A stretch of 64,000 bases of DNA from Stropharia rugosoannulata (Eukaryota; Basidiomycota; Agaricomycetes; Agaricales; Strophariaceae). The notes under the pieces were generated by a model that had not been told where the DNA came from, did not search any database, and was given only the letters and a program-made list of their open reading frames with translations. The DNA lies in contig JANCIK010000003.1 in NCBI GenBank assembly GCA_028532985.1, forward strand, positions 3,358,001 to 3,422,000, read 5' to 3'. Shown here piece by piece: positions 36,395-48,583 of the stretch (the first letter of the stretch is position 1; each line of letters begins with the position of its first letter). Position numbers and translations under genes: made by a program.

Positions 36395-37130
36395 ATGAAC
36401 GTGATAGGCATTGTCGGCGTCGCAGCTGGGTCTGTGTCAATACCACTCGCTGCAGTGGCAGCGTCCACCGCGGTGGTAGGCATCTCGCAGGGTGTCAACG
36501 GCCAGCAAAGCGGCTCTGGTTCAGGCGGAGGCGGCGAGCCAGCCAAAGACGATCCACGCCTTGCCAAATTCAACCTATTTACACAGTGCGCACCGGGTGT
36601 CGCGGGCGCAAAGCTAGTTCACGGCAAAGTCGTGGTACTAAGAAAGGGAAAGGTACCGTCTTCTATCTGATACGTCCTCATCTCTTTTTCTTACCTGTTG
36701 ATTTGTGAAGTTATTCCTCGACGCTGCCGACCCCGAATACCGGATTTTCAGTGACGGACACCCCTTCTCCGGATTCTACCTCGACTATCCTGTGGGGAAG
36801 AAGCCGCTAGGGCTGGTGAGCACAATCTCGCGCGACCCACCCGAGCTCAACTGGATATACGCCGACGACGACACGCTCGAGCTAAAGTATGGGAACAAGA
36901 CCGCAAGTAAGGATCATATCCCTGGTCCATGGGACTGGACGGCCGATCAGACGGGATTGATGCTGGAGGATTGGGAGGGTTTCGTCGCAGTCGAGGACTC
37001 GCCGGGTGTCTGGGCTCTATACTACGATCAGGATGACGACCAGCTGCAGACCAGTGGAGTTGCTGAGGGAAAACGGGTAGTCGAGTGCAGTCTGATACGG
37101 CGGTTAGAGAGTACTGCGAGCGGGAAATGA
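36395..37130 (+). CDS. Conserved fungal protein of unknown function
   Basis: Exons are 36395-36652 and 36711-37130. The start MNVIGIVGVAAGSVSIPLAA is a hydrophobic N-terminus (possible signal or membrane anchor), followed by a Gly/Ser linker. The soluble part reads LAKFNLFTQCAPGVAGAKLV, HGKVVVLRKGKLFLDAADPE, then FSGFYLDYPVGKKPLGLVST, WIYADDDTLELKYGNK, GPWDWT and LEDWEGFVAVED. The composition is rich in Trp, Asp and Gly and looks like a compact beta-rich domain. I know of no assigned activity. It is intact. Confidence 0.8.
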
Positions 37131-37265
37131 TGGCATGGAGAACGGACTTTGTGTTTTATAATTTATTCATCATCGCAGATAATATTCAACGTATCATGAG
37201 ATAATTACATACAGTATGCATGATCCAAGGGCTCGGGGTTGTAAACGATGCAAATTCGAACAAGT

Positions 37266-39686
37266 CTATAAGTCAATCAAAAGCGCCTCCTTCCTCTCCT
37301 CCTTCTTCTCAAACCCAGGTGATAATGACGAACCATACGCAGGGAATGAAGGTTGTGGAATGGCGGTCGGGGCACTGGGGAACTGGGGTAGAGCGGCTGG
37401 TATAGGTTGCTGCTGTGCTCCTTGGTAACTGTGTTGTGCTTGTTGTTGAATGGGAGGAAGTATCTGCTGTTGTTGCGGGGATGGAGATGCATAGTTTGGC
37501 GGTACGAGAGAGTTTTGTCGGCTGGGAGACACCGAGGTTGGAGCCATAGGGGGAACATGAGGGACATAATGGCTCGGAATAACTGGTTCGGATTGGGGAT
37601 GAGCAGGTGGAGGAGCGGGAGAGGCGAACTGGTTAACAGGGGGATGTGAGACAGGCGTACTATAGGATGTCGGACTCTGAATGGATGCCGGAGGAGGAGG
37701 AGGGGCGTATTGCTGGTATTGCTGACTGTACTGTGGTGACTGGGGAGGAGCAGAAGGAGTCGACTGGGCAGGGAGACTGGCATACTGAGCATGCTGGGGT
37801 TGATATTGTCCTTGGTGTTGGTGGGTTACAGGAGCATCCGGAGCGGTTAACCTAACTGGAAGAGGTGTAGGTGAAGAGTATGTTGCCTGGGGAGACATTT
37901 GCCGTGTGTCTGGCTGTGCTTGATATGCGGCCTGATTTGACTGTTGCGGTGCCCATGAAGAATATTGACCGTAAGTTTGCTGCTGCTGGAAAGGCAAGGG
38001 GCTAACTGGAGCAGCAGGCGCCCTCCATCGCGGCCGAGCAAGTTGTTGTGTCAAAATCTGATCATATAATTGCACCGCTTGCGTCAGTTTGTCGTGCATA
38101 TCGGTTAATATTTCTAGTTTCACAGATGAGAACACTACAATGACAGGAAAAAAAAGGACTTACGTTCTTTCCTTCCAGCATCGTCAAGACTAAGTGCTAG
38201 TTTGGGGCGCAGTCCATTGGCCTTGTCGTATAGTTCATTAACGGCAGGTAACCGTGACATGTCCCTGCCACCTTGAGCCTGAACCTGTTCAACAGTTTGA
38301 CTGAAAGTTAAGATAGCATCTTCCTCGAGGGGTTCCAAGTCGTAGTTAGGGACTTTGGGCAGAGAGGGCTGGCTTGCCGCAGAGGACGGGTAGGACTGAG
38401 AATACCCAGGTCCAGCATATGAGTAAGGCGCTTCCTCAAACCGAGGTGTCTCGACTACGACGGGCGCACTTGGCTTCGGTGCTGCCGCTTCCCGCAAGCT
38501 GGCTTCGATGGCGGCTTTCAGATCGGGATCATCGTCATCATCTGCAACAGGAGCTTTGCGGGTGGGGTACGTGGTCCGGTCAACAATGGGGGGCTCCGAA
38601 TACCCGTATGGCTGAGCAGGGACATATCCTGGTCGAGACTTACTAGGTCCATTGACTTCTTCCAGTGACAGTTGAATAGCCCTCTGCAATTCGAGGTCGG
38701 CCAACTCCCGGGCACTCTTGTGGCGATGGCCATGGGCGCTTGTAGAGTGACGACGGCCCTTGTCACTGGCGCCACAAATATCAGCGAAAAGCGCAGGGAA
38801 GAATGCGGCGCAGCACTTACGCTTTCTCAGCTTTCTTGTGCAATTTAGAGTAACATGCATCGCAGACTCTGACTTCTTGAGGAATACCAAAGTGAGGTAA
38901 GGCCATGGTCTTTGAGGAGCATGCTTGGTCAAAAACTTGGCCACAGTTCCGACAGTGATGTTTGCGATTTGTGAAGGTGAACGCCGTCCTGCAGCGCAGA
39001 CAAACTTCGGAATCAATCCATTCTGGCGCAGTCTGCGTGTCGACCATGGCTGAGTTGGCGACCGCAAGATCTTTGGGAGGAAACTTGTATCCTGGTATAC
39101 GTCAGCACTTACTAAGTACCAAAATCAGTACGCCACACACCTTCGTTCAGCAGCGTCTTGTACACCTGTCCGACGTAGCTGAGGTTTGGCTTCCCTTCAA
39201 ATGCAATGCTCCAGTTTTGGATGAAGCGAAGAATGTTTTGCTTGACGTCGTGATTGAGAGCAGGGATCTTCAAGATAGAAACAAGGTTGTCCATGAACTC
39301 TCGAGATGCCACTTCCGAAAGAAAGAGATCGCCACCGTTCTTGATACAGATGTCGGTCAACTAGTAAAGGTGAGCTCGTTGTTTCTTTAAGCATTGCAGG
39401 CCAACTCACACTAAGCGTAAGCAGTTGTACGTTCGGATTCTTGTGATTTATGCGCCGTTTGAGTGCCCGCATTGCATCCTTCGCGGGCACTGACTTTGAG
39501 CGTATCTGGTCACATATCTCGAGATTGAGGGCGATATCCTCGCCTCCTGAAGGTAGAAGCTCTGAGGTGGCCTTGTCTGATGTCTCTACGTCAGTCGACC
39601 CCGCATAATCGCACCTCCAGGGTCCACTCACCAATAGCATCATCAAGCTGAGATGTTCCCCATATCCAGGCCCCTAGTCCCGACAT
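37266..39686 (-). CDS. VPS27: ESCRT-0 subunit VPS27
   Basis: Endosomal sorting protein that binds ubiquitinated cargo and PI3P. It starts [18 protein letters not shown]. The VHS domain is residues ~15-145 ([20 protein letters not shown]). The FYVE zinc finger is [20 protein letters not shown] with the R-K-H-H-C-R-N-C signature. Two ubiquitin-interacting motifs follow ([14 protein letters not shown] and [13 protein letters not shown]), then a helical GAT-like core ([40 protein letters not shown]). A long Gln/Pro/Ser-rich tail ends in a clathrin-box-like LLIDL. There are several short introns and the order is as in yeast Vps27. It ends 135 bp downstream of the unknown gene, convergently. Confidence 0.95.
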
Positions 39687-40179
39687 CACTTCGAGAGTAG
39701 CAGGTTAATTAGATTAGAGAGATGACTGTGGTTATTAACGATGAAACTGGACTGCGGCAGGTTAAGTTCAGGAGTTAGCTGACTCTGCAGTTGCTGACTA
39801 ATCAGCACCGGCGGAACGCTGCCCTCATCAAGCTTCAAGTCGACATCAGCTTGACATCAGTGAAAAATTGGTGAAAAACAATAGTCTCCTTCATAGACCA
39901 AATAAACAGATGACAGTCGATCTGTTAATATAGGAAAAACAAGGAAAAACCCAAGAAAAACCATCTGCATCAGAGTTATCCAAGGTTCATCAGGAGGTCC
40001 ATCCGCTATGTTAAAATGTGAGAGAAATATACACATGAAGTTCATTTTCATAGTTCGAGAGGGTAAACTGCCGCAAGTCAAAGTTTCAACTCTAGCTTCA
40101 AGTCCAAGTATCCCTACAGCTACTATAATAACCCAATAATAATCGGCCCATGTTAGACCCATGCACTCATTGAAGGATC
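39687..40179. other. Gap between VPS27 start and SDR stop
   Basis: Promoter of VPS27 (minus strand) and 3' flank of the dehydrogenase. A 101-codon minus-strand frame is hydrophobic but unsupported. Confidence 0.4.
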
Positions 40180-41600
40180 CTATGAAAAATTAACTACGAC
40201 TCCAGCATCTTCCAGAATTTTCCGAGTAACATCGAAAAGCTGGATTTGCCTTTCTTCATCCAAAGCTGCAGGTGCTTGGATTTTCGCAACATTGGGAGGG
40301 AAGATATAGCCTCCATGGGATATTTCCTGATTGTCTTTAGGCGCGCACGCGGCGAAGACGGTCGTGTATGCACCCTCCTCTTGCGGATGCATCATAGTCC
40401 CCAAAAGCCAGATCCAAAATCTTGGGAAGAGTAGGGTCTTCAGAGATCGGATAGCGCCATCCTAAAATAACATGTTGCTGTTCAAACTAAAAGTACCATG
40501 ATTTTCGACTATCCACGTACACTTAAAATGGCGCCTGGGTGCACAAGCAGCACCGTTACTTTAGAATTTGCAGCAGTCAACCGCTTCGCAGAGTTATTTG
40601 TCCAAAGGTGAACTGCGAGCTTCGAGTACTCTTGAACGTAAATCTGTTATGACTATTTCGTTGGAGATATATAAAAGACGACATACTATAACGCTGTAAT
40701 GTGGGTAACACAGTCCGTTCGAATTTGTAGTTCCATGCATCCTTGGAACTGTAGTCGGTGTAAGTGACATCTTTATGCCCGTCAGAGCCAACCTGTTAGA
40801 AAATCGTTGGCGCAGAGCTGAGCAGCAAGAATATGGGCACACACATTTACTATCCGAACATCGTTGCCATCTGATGCAGTCGATTCCAATAAAGGCAGAA
40901 GCGTTTGTGTGAATACAAAAGGTCCTAGGTAACTGGAGATGCTTTAGAGTAGTTCCAGAGCTGACATTAACTGTGTCTCCTACTTAATTGCCATATTATC
41001 TTGTACACCATCGCAGTTAACAGTGGGATTCCCGAGATCTGTGATCCTATAACAATAAATAAGAATGAATCGCCCACATTGAAGAAAATGACTGACAATG
41101 CAGCATTGTTAACTGTTAAAACAAGAGAATTAGCTTATACGCATGATCAAGGCACTATAACGGACCTAGGATATCAAGCCTCTTCTCCTTCGCCATAAAT
41201 TGCTCGGCAGATGCTTTAGCATCACGAGGATCCTTGAGATCGAGTTCATGCCATATGACTTCCCCAAGACCAGGCTTACGTCCTTCTGCCTCTACGCGTT
41301 CGAGGGCCTGTTTCGTCCGCGCTTCATCCGGAACAGCCATATACACCTTTTCGGGTTCGTAAATGTACCATCAACGCAACTATGATGTCGCATGCTTACC
41401 TTGGCTCCCATCCTGGAAAAATGTTGCAAGCTAGCGAATCCAATTCCACTGCTGTTTGCCCAATTTCTTAAGCATGGGGCTAACGCGCATATGTATGGCT
41501 TTAGTTCTCACCTTGAACCTGTCACTAGTACGACCTTCCCAGCCAAGCTGGGCAAATCCTTGACAGGATTGAACACTTTGGAAGGGGCTGCGCCGCCCAT
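40180..41600 (-). CDS. Short-chain dehydrogenase/reductase
   Basis: NAD(P)-dependent oxidoreductase with a Rossmann fold. It starts MGGAAPSKVFNPVKDLPSL at 41600. The cofactor loop TGSSSGIGFASLQHF is split by an intron. VYMAVPDEARTK follows, then DLKDPRDA, and the LVNNAAL motif, which needs a 16-nt exon (41097-41112). SYLGPFVFTQTLLPLLESTA, DVRIVN, and the catalytic YKYSK (YxxxK) split by an intron come next, then LVHPGAIL and EEGAYTTVFAA. The C-terminus is VVVNFS. It resembles WW-domain-oxidoreductase/retinol-dehydrogenase-like SDRs of fungi. About eight introns cut the gene; no frame shift remains when they are removed. Substrate unknown. Confidence 0.88.
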
Positions 41601-42257
41601 TCTTGCTGTGCACAGATGTCCAAGGTCTCTGAGTCAGAGAGTACGAAACCAGTTTGTTGGTCACCATGCATCAGTTGGTGTGTGCGGTCAATGCGCAGCT
41701 CAGTGGCGAACGTGGAAATTGATGGGAAAGCTTTGGAACGGAAGCAATTATGTATGTACCAAAAATGATCCCGTTGAACACAAACACTCACGATCCAAGG
41801 CTCAAGCTCCTCTAACTTCCAAGTCGGCCTCCTCCTAACATGTACTAATGAAAATCTATTCATTTTTGAGATGTACCTTGACTGCATCAACTTCCTCCGG
41901 CAATTTATATTGAACAAGAAATATTCCCCGCCACCCACTGGGCTTTTGATGCATTTAGCATGGTGTGAACTTTTTCTCTGCATTATATCCAATTTATATC
42001 TTGAAATTACCGACACGTTCCCCAGGGGTCTATGTTTATTACGCCTATATATACGTTTTCTTCCATTGGACGAGAAACTAGCGACTGCCGTCATGATTCT
42101 CCCACTAGAACATTGACCTAACGAGAGAGTATCGACGCCACCCACCTTTTGTTTATTGGTGGTCGCTCCTGATTTCCGTTTCCCTGGGCACTACATACCA
42201 CTGGGCAGAGCAAGCTGATAATCAAAAGTCTGTACTAATTGCTGTACTACCACAAGA
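41601..42257. promoter_or_regulatory. Divergent promoter region, SDR / DUF6534 gene
   Basis: 657 bp between divergent start codons. A 206-codon minus-strand frame (41525-42145) overlaps the SDR first exon out of frame and is not supported. Confidence 0.45.
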
Positions 42258-44279
42258 ATGTCCTCTACTGCCCCCTCTACCGCTCCGTCGAGTCCAGTGA
42301 AACTCCCAGCCTTCGACAATACGTTGGGAGCCTTGTTCATCGGCCACACCGTCGCTTCAGTGTTAGTCAATCCTAACCTTTATTCGCTGGCATCTTTCAG
42401 CCACCCTCATTGAACTGTGCATTAACAAGCCGCTTGTACAGGTTGTATGGTATCGGATGTCTGCAGCTCTTTGTCTATATGACACAACGCCGCAGCCAGA
42501 TGGATAGGCCATGGTTGAAACTCCTGGTTTACATCTTATTGTAAGTGCGTCATTTTTAGTATCTTACAGAGCTGATAAGTATCCTTAAAGTGTCAGTCAA
42601 ACCGCTGTCTCTCTAAAGCCTCAGAAGCTACTGCTGACCGATGGAACCGTCGTTAATGTGGGTAGGCTCTTGAAACGGCCCACCAAGCCATGATGTCCGC
42701 GGGAATGTATCGATTTTTGGTTACCGATTACCTAAATCCACTGGCTTTACCATCTGGAGGCCCAGGCAGTGGGGAGGTGTGAGTTGGTCTCCTGGCTACT
42801 TGTATGCTCCAGCTTATAATAATGGTGACTTACCTGAACAGATTCATCTATGTAAGCTGGATTTTCTTGTTTTATACTCCCTTGTTGGCTCCCTCCTAAT
42901 TCTTACGGAAGGCCCAATCGCTGCTCTTGGTGAGTGAGGTCCATGAAGTAATCCAACATGGATATACTGACACCACTGCCTCAGGACATTACGGCTACCA
43001 TTGTTCAACTGTGAGTTCACTTTATGGTTGAGCTAATTTGGAAGTAATGAATGGCCCTTGCAGATTCTTTTGCCGACGTATCTGGATGTTAAGCGGCCTA
43101 AGATTCAAGTTAAAGCACCGCATCCCATTTATAATGTTCATTGTACGCTTTTCCTGCTTGTTTTCTCTAATGGATGACATTTAGCGACTACCCATCTCTT
43201 CTCCACTGTAGGTATCGTTATCTCTGTTTAGCTTCGGTACGTCTTTATCAATTCTTCTTTAACAGCAGCGCCTCTGACAAATCTTAGGGTCAAGTTTGGG
43301 TACTTGCTTATTTCAAAATACTCATGATAAGTCTTTAATAAAAGGGCTGTATAGATCTCGCTATCACGGGCTTTAATCATCGAATTCTTACTGGGAACAC
43401 GCCTGAATTTATCGTCAGTTCAAGCTTCTGCCATGATGCCCTGAATAAATATTGACGTTACTTCATCGTTAGCTGGCATTCAAGCTCTCGACTTCAAGTC
43501 AAGTTGCGTTCGACGTCATTGTCACGGCAACGATGAGTAAGTGAATCTGTTGTAAACGGCTTACCTGTCCTAATTATCGTTGACATTTTTATCACCCATT
43601 AGCATTCTTTCTGACATCAGCTCAGACGACCATTGAGCGGTATGCAGTATACTACTTCAAACGGTCCCATTAACTCAGAAATATCTTCAGCACCAACCGA
43701 GTCATCAAGATAATTATTGTGTTTATCGTGAACTGCAATATCATGTCAACGTCAGCCCCGTTTCATCTCCTTGTCCAAGTCAGATAAGCTGACCATTTAC
43801 TTGCAGAGCGCTATCGATATTCTCATTAGCTACTGTACGACCTTTACATACTTGAAGTTACAGACTGACAAAGTTCGTTCCTCAGTTTTTGGGATTTCCG
43901 CATGCGACGATATATGGTGGTTCTGGATTTCTACTGGGAAAGAGTGCGCTTCACTTGGGTCCCCCTGGCATTACTCTGACGTTGTTATTAAAATGTCCAG
44001 CCTACTTCAATTCATTTCTTGCAATGTGAGCTTATTCATAATTCGAGTTTCAGAAGGCGTTCTTACCAGCTCTAATGTAGCCTGAACTCGCGGGATTTTC
44101 TCAGTGACAAACTGTCGGAAACTACTGTGGAGGACAGGCAGTTCAGATTTGCCACCGCGGAGCTTACAGCAGACAGCGCCACAGCAGGCAATGAATACGA
44201 GCTGCCCGATCTTGGTATTACTTTCAGCACCATATCAAGAGGCAAATCGGAGAAAGGATCAATTTCTAAACCGGCATAG
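42258..44279 (+). CDS. DUF6534 multi-pass membrane protein
   Basis: Agaricomycete-specific seven-helix-like family of unknown role. The start MSSTAPSTAPSSPVKLPAFD is followed by NTLGALFIGHTVAS and LYGIGCLQLFVYMTQRRSQM, the usual N-terminal helix-loop of this family. The middle is spread over very many small exons between short introns. The end reads YFNSFLAILNSRDFLSDKLS, the conserved family motif, followed by a hydrophilic tail ending GSISKPA. The last junction is AAT (44026) to CCTGAACTCG after the acceptor near 44082, which restores AILNSRD. A central part (43300-43800) is hard to read and may be divergent or damaged, so the integrity of the whole gene is moderately certain. Confidence 0.7.
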
Positions 44280-45391
44280 GCAAGCCTAACAGTTTGCACA
44301 TGCCTACAACTTTCTAATAGTTATATCTAGGATTTTGTGAAACAATGACCCTTGCGACTCCCTTACTCTCTCGGTTAGGATACGACGTTGAGCGGCCGGA
44401 GCCATTCGAAACGAAAACGTTATGACGCTTTGTGGAATAAATGATAGGAACAACACCTACTTACCAAGCGACTACAATAGAGACAGCGGCGCACATACAC
44501 TTCCATGGCTCTGGGAATCTCGCATTTCTATGAAGATAACTTCACGTCACTTCTCGTCCTAACATACCGTTTTTAGAAAGGGACGCTCCCAGTGTTGGGG
44601 TAGAGCAGAGATGACCTATGGACATGGACAGGCCTTTTACATAATGTCAAGAGCGCTGTGATATAGATTCAGGCGGGATTCCGGCTTGGTAGGAATAAAA
44701 TCTATTATTTCCCGGTCCTGACCGTCCCTAAATATGAGTGCGCTAGAACTGAACAATGCTGGAACACAGTTCTATGTCGCAGTAGTGAGTATATTCTCGA
44801 TATCACAAACTTCAATGTGAGTCGTTATGTCGAAAGGATTATGAGAAGGCAAGTACTGAGTTAATTTGGCAACGGTGATCAGTCAGTATCAAAGCGTGAG
44901 CCCGAACTTTACGAAGAATGTGGCATGGATCTTATAAATTCTTCCCAAGTCTGATAACGACGATTGTTATCAAGTGTCAGTCTTGATACACACCGCCAGA
45001 TACATATCTTTAGCTGTCAGTGCGAATGAACCTATATATCAGCTACAGAGAGAACCTTTTTCGGGATACAAATGGGCAGTACTGATAAGTATCAAGTTAC
45101 ATAACGTCTGGATTTGGCATACTAGTAATCGGCAGCTTGGATTTAAATATATAGTTTTGACCGGAGATATAGAACGTGCACTGGGGAGTACTTTGGTATT
45201 ATGCAAAGGAGAGGGATTTGAAGAATAGGTGGGCGCTTATTGGGTCCTTGGCAGTTGCATATAATTAGCAATTTATTGGTTGGGCTTTGTAATTCAATTC
45301 GTCAAGAAGATCATTGTCACATTCATCACCTGCAGATAATTATAGAGAAGCGTTTTCGTCCTCATATCGTGACCTCAGTCTGCCCTACTTT
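44280..45391. other. Gene-free region right of the DUF6534 gene
   Basis: About 1.1 kb without a recognised gene; AT-rich. No repeats stand out apart from the element beginning at 45394. Confidence 0.4.
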
Positions 45392-45436
45392 TACAGTCGA
45401 ACCTGTGAAAGGGCATACCCTTCGGTGGACGGCCGA

Positions 45437-45473
45437 GGGTATGCCTTACTACAGGTTATGCCCTTTCTCAGGT
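45437..45473 (+). repeat. 37-bp subterminal direct repeat, copy 1
   Basis: Begins GGGTATGCCTTACTACAGG. It matches the copy at 45993-46029 with a single T-to-G change. It also pairs in inverted orientation with the left terminal repeat. Confidence 0.9.
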
Positions 45474-45992
45474 CCGAGAAAAATACTGTAAAAAATCGCC
45501 TAAAAATGATACTTTGCATATCTACGATATATACTAGGCTGTTTACATGCTTCCAGTTTTTAAAATACTGGTCCAAAGTGGTATCTCATAGCCTCATTGA
45601 TCTGTAAGTGCATCTGCCTGTTAAATGACCCCAGAAGCGACTCCATTTCCCTTGCAAATGGAACATTGACGCTATTCACATGTCGGCGCACTGTAGACAC
45701 AGCTTGAAGAACCTCGCGACAAGTTGGGAGTGGGCCGGTTTACGGACTCGTGTCATTGACATCATCTCCGCCGTTGATCTCAATGGTCTCACGTGCACTG
45801 CTATGGGACATAAACTACAAGAAAATTGGCCTAGAATATTCGTTGTCAGCAACAAAAATCACTCAGATATTACAGTTTTTGATAAATTGCGTCTTTTGCG
45901 TCATTTATGAACACATTTACACAGCATCTGGCCTAACCAAGTGATTACCAAGTCTCAAAATCCACCTAAAGGTATGCACTTTTTGACCCAAA

Positions 45993-46029
45993 GGGTATGC
46001 CTTACGACAGGTTATGCCCTTTCTCAGGT
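45993..46029 (+). repeat. 37-bp subterminal direct repeat, copy 2
   Basis: Begins GGGTATGCCTTACGACAGG. It is followed directly by a second partial unit TATGCCCTTTCTCAGG that forms the right terminal repeat. Confidence 0.9.
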
Positions 46030-46244
46030 ATGCCCTTTCTCAGGTTCGACTGTATATACATAAGTATATTTAAGATCCAGCGAGGCAGGTCACTTGGTCC
46101 GGGCGTATACACAAGAAGCTCCGATCAATCTATTTATAGTAAGCGGCCCTCCTTGGCCCGGCCCATATCCGGCCCCAGACTCAACACTATAAGATATAGC
46201 TTGTACAAGCAGACAAATGCTATTCGTTCACCTCCCCAACTTTC

Positions 46245-48309
46245 ATGTATCACACTCGCCTACGTATTCTTCTCAATCTTAGCAAAAAATACGGGCCCAG
46301 GAGCTATTTTCGTCAGGCAAATCCCTCAAATCCTTCTAGGTGGGGGCCAGGACGAAGAACAGCGATAGGAGCCAGCGTTGTTGCAGGGACCACACTCGCG
46401 CTCACGACTGTTACTGACGACGGAGCACCGAAGAAGGTATCAACATTGGGCTCTCTAATACGGACATATGCGGTGTACACTATGTGCTCCTTCCCGTCGC
46501 TGGTCGATGCATCCCCCAGGATTTTATCATTGATGTCGTCTGTGCCAGGTCTTAAGCAGATAACAGAGGCGTTTGTACGCGTAACTTTCTTTGATCAGGT
46601 ATGTCCATCAATGCTTTACTGCTTGTCGCAATGGATTGTGTTAATATATGCTATAGTTTGTTGGTGCAGACACGGCAGAGGATGCACTCCCGCTGCTCCG
46701 CTCTCTTCGGTCGACGAAGAAGGGGGTTCTCTTTGCTTACTCCGTCGAAGTGGACGAAGACGAGGCGAACGGTACCTCTAGTTCCAGTTCAGCAGGCAAT
46801 ACAACCTCTACAGTTGAGGAACTCCCCTTCATGCATCTTGTCGACGAAACCATTCATTGCATAGACGTTGCAGCTGATTTTGAGGCAGAGGTTTCTGATG
46901 ATGGCTCTCAAGGCCGTCGTACATGGATTGCCGTCAAGATGACTGCACTCTTGCCCGACGCACATGCACTTATCGCCTTATCATCCCATATCACTGAGGC
47001 TCGGAAGATGCTGCCGAAATCATGCAGAGAAGCTGCAATTCCATTCCCCGGCTCGCCTAGAATAGAGGACTTAGATGTCATTTTACATGATGAACAATAC
47101 GGAGACCACGTTTCCCTGTCCTTGGCCGATATTAAAGACCTCAAGCGACTGTATGCTGATTTGTCTAGAATCTGTGCGCATGCAAAGGATAAAGGCATAA
47201 AGATAATCATTGATGCCGAGTATAGGTATGGACTATTGTTCGCGCATACACGTTTCTCACTAACAGGAAATTTCAGCTGGTACCAGCCCGCAATAGATGC
47301 GCTTACTTTGGCTTTGATGCGGGAGTTTAATTCTTGCGAAAACCCTGGTAATGTTCAACCGCTTGTATATGGAACTTTCCAGTGCTATCTGCGCAGGTTA
47401 GTTGAGCCATGTTAGTTGATCAGTGACAATGTGCTTACATCATTTAGAACACCTGAGCAACTCGCACTTGCAATCGAAGACTCCCGCAAACATAACTATG
47501 CGCTGGGTGTTAAGATTGTGAGGGGGGCTTATCACCCACATGAGCTCGCAGCCCATGAGGCTGCAATCGAATTTAACAGGAAGCTCTCCAGCGGTCAACG
47601 AACTTCACTTTCTATCTCCCCTGATACGGAGCCCCCGGTATGGCGACAAAAGAGCGACACAGATTATGCATACAATCAGTGTGTCAAACTGTTGATTGGG
47701 CTGGTCAGCCAGGATGTCCAACGTACGCCTATCACCGACGTTGCTGAAGCAAAGGGAGCATGGGGATGGTCTAAACTATGGTGGGGAACGAGGTCACTAT
47801 CGTCCGAGCCTGCTCCCCCGGTTAATTCAATACCGAGACTAGGAGTCTTGTTCGGAACACATAACTGGGAGAGCTGCGCACTTATTCTTAAGGAACTCTT
47901 ACGCACTGGCCTTGCTGTTAACGATCCTGACGTAGAAGGCGGGATTAAAGTGGGGAGCAACACAATTGAGCGAATCGCCGTGGGACAGTTATATGGTGAG
48001 TGTCTTACTTTTGCCCGTACTTCGCGCGCTCGTCTAATACGTGTTTTTAGGTATGTGCGATGACTTGACAGACTGGGTTGTGAGTAAGGTGTCGTCCGCT
48101 ACACCTTTTGTAATCAAGTGAGTACTGCGCTTCTAACTAGCAAAATACCATCTAACAAGCGTAGGTATGTACCGTATGGAGCCCTGGCAGAAGTCATGCC
48201 ATATCTCGGTCGTCGAGCAATTGAAAATAAATCGGTTCTCGGAGAAGGACATGCACAGTATGAGCGTAAGATGGCGGCCAAGGAGATCAAGAAGCGTATC
48301 TTTGGTTGA
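46245..48309 (+). CDS. PUT1: Proline dehydrogenase, mitochondrial
   Basis: FAD enzyme that oxidises proline to pyrroline-5-carboxylate on the mitochondrial inner membrane. It starts MYHTRLRILLNLSKKYGPRS, an Arg/Lys-rich, acid-poor presequence. Then come IRTYAVYTMCSFPSLVDASP, FVGADTAEDALPLLRSLR, KMTALLPDAHAL, the barrel strands IKIIIDAEYSWYQPAIDALT, PLVYGTFQCYLRRTPEQLAL, GVKIVRGAYHPHE (substrate/FAD Lys-Arg), GVLFGTHNWESC, and YVPYGALAEVMPYLGRRAIE at the C-terminus. The first exon ends at 46598 and four or five short introns follow. It is intact. The MITE end lies within its promoter region. Confidence 0.94.
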
Positions 48310-48583
48310 GCAGGTAATGCCGCCTTTGAGGAGGATCAGAGATGTCGTACGATAACTTCTCGCGATCATCTCCATGACTAGTTGATGTTCGTTTATACAG
48401 TAGGCCTTGAATCAGCCCGGTAATTCTGCAAGCGTATATTGGGTGTACATTAGTCAATGCCAGATTTTAATTGTATTCCCATGAAATATACAGTGGCGTC
48501 GATCCTATTCAACTGGAGGCAACAACACACCATTGTAAGTTGTACTGCAATAATCTAGTAATCTAGTCCATTGTATCGTTCTT
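48310..48583. other. Convergent gap PUT1 / membrane protein
   Basis: Short 3' flanks; nothing recognised. Confidence 0.4.

Larger units (their letters stand above)
45394..46052. mobile_element. Pogo-like (Tc1/mariner) MITE
   Basis: A 659-bp non-autonomous element. Terminal inverted repeats: the left end begins CAGTCGAACCTGTGAAAGGG and the right end finishes CCCTTTCTCAGGTTCGACTG, about 26 bp with one mismatch. Both ends are flanked by TA (45392-45393 and 46053-46054), the target-site duplication of Tc1/mariner elements, and CAGTCGAACCT is a pogo-type end. Subterminal direct repeats of 37 bp lie at 45437-45473 and 45993-46029 with one mismatch. No transposase is encoded. The right end lies 192 bp upstream of the proline dehydrogenase start. 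Confidence 0.85.

Noticed and set aside
41525..42145. 206-codon minus-strand frame
   Set aside because: Overlaps the first SDR exon in another frame, has no family features and no convincing start.
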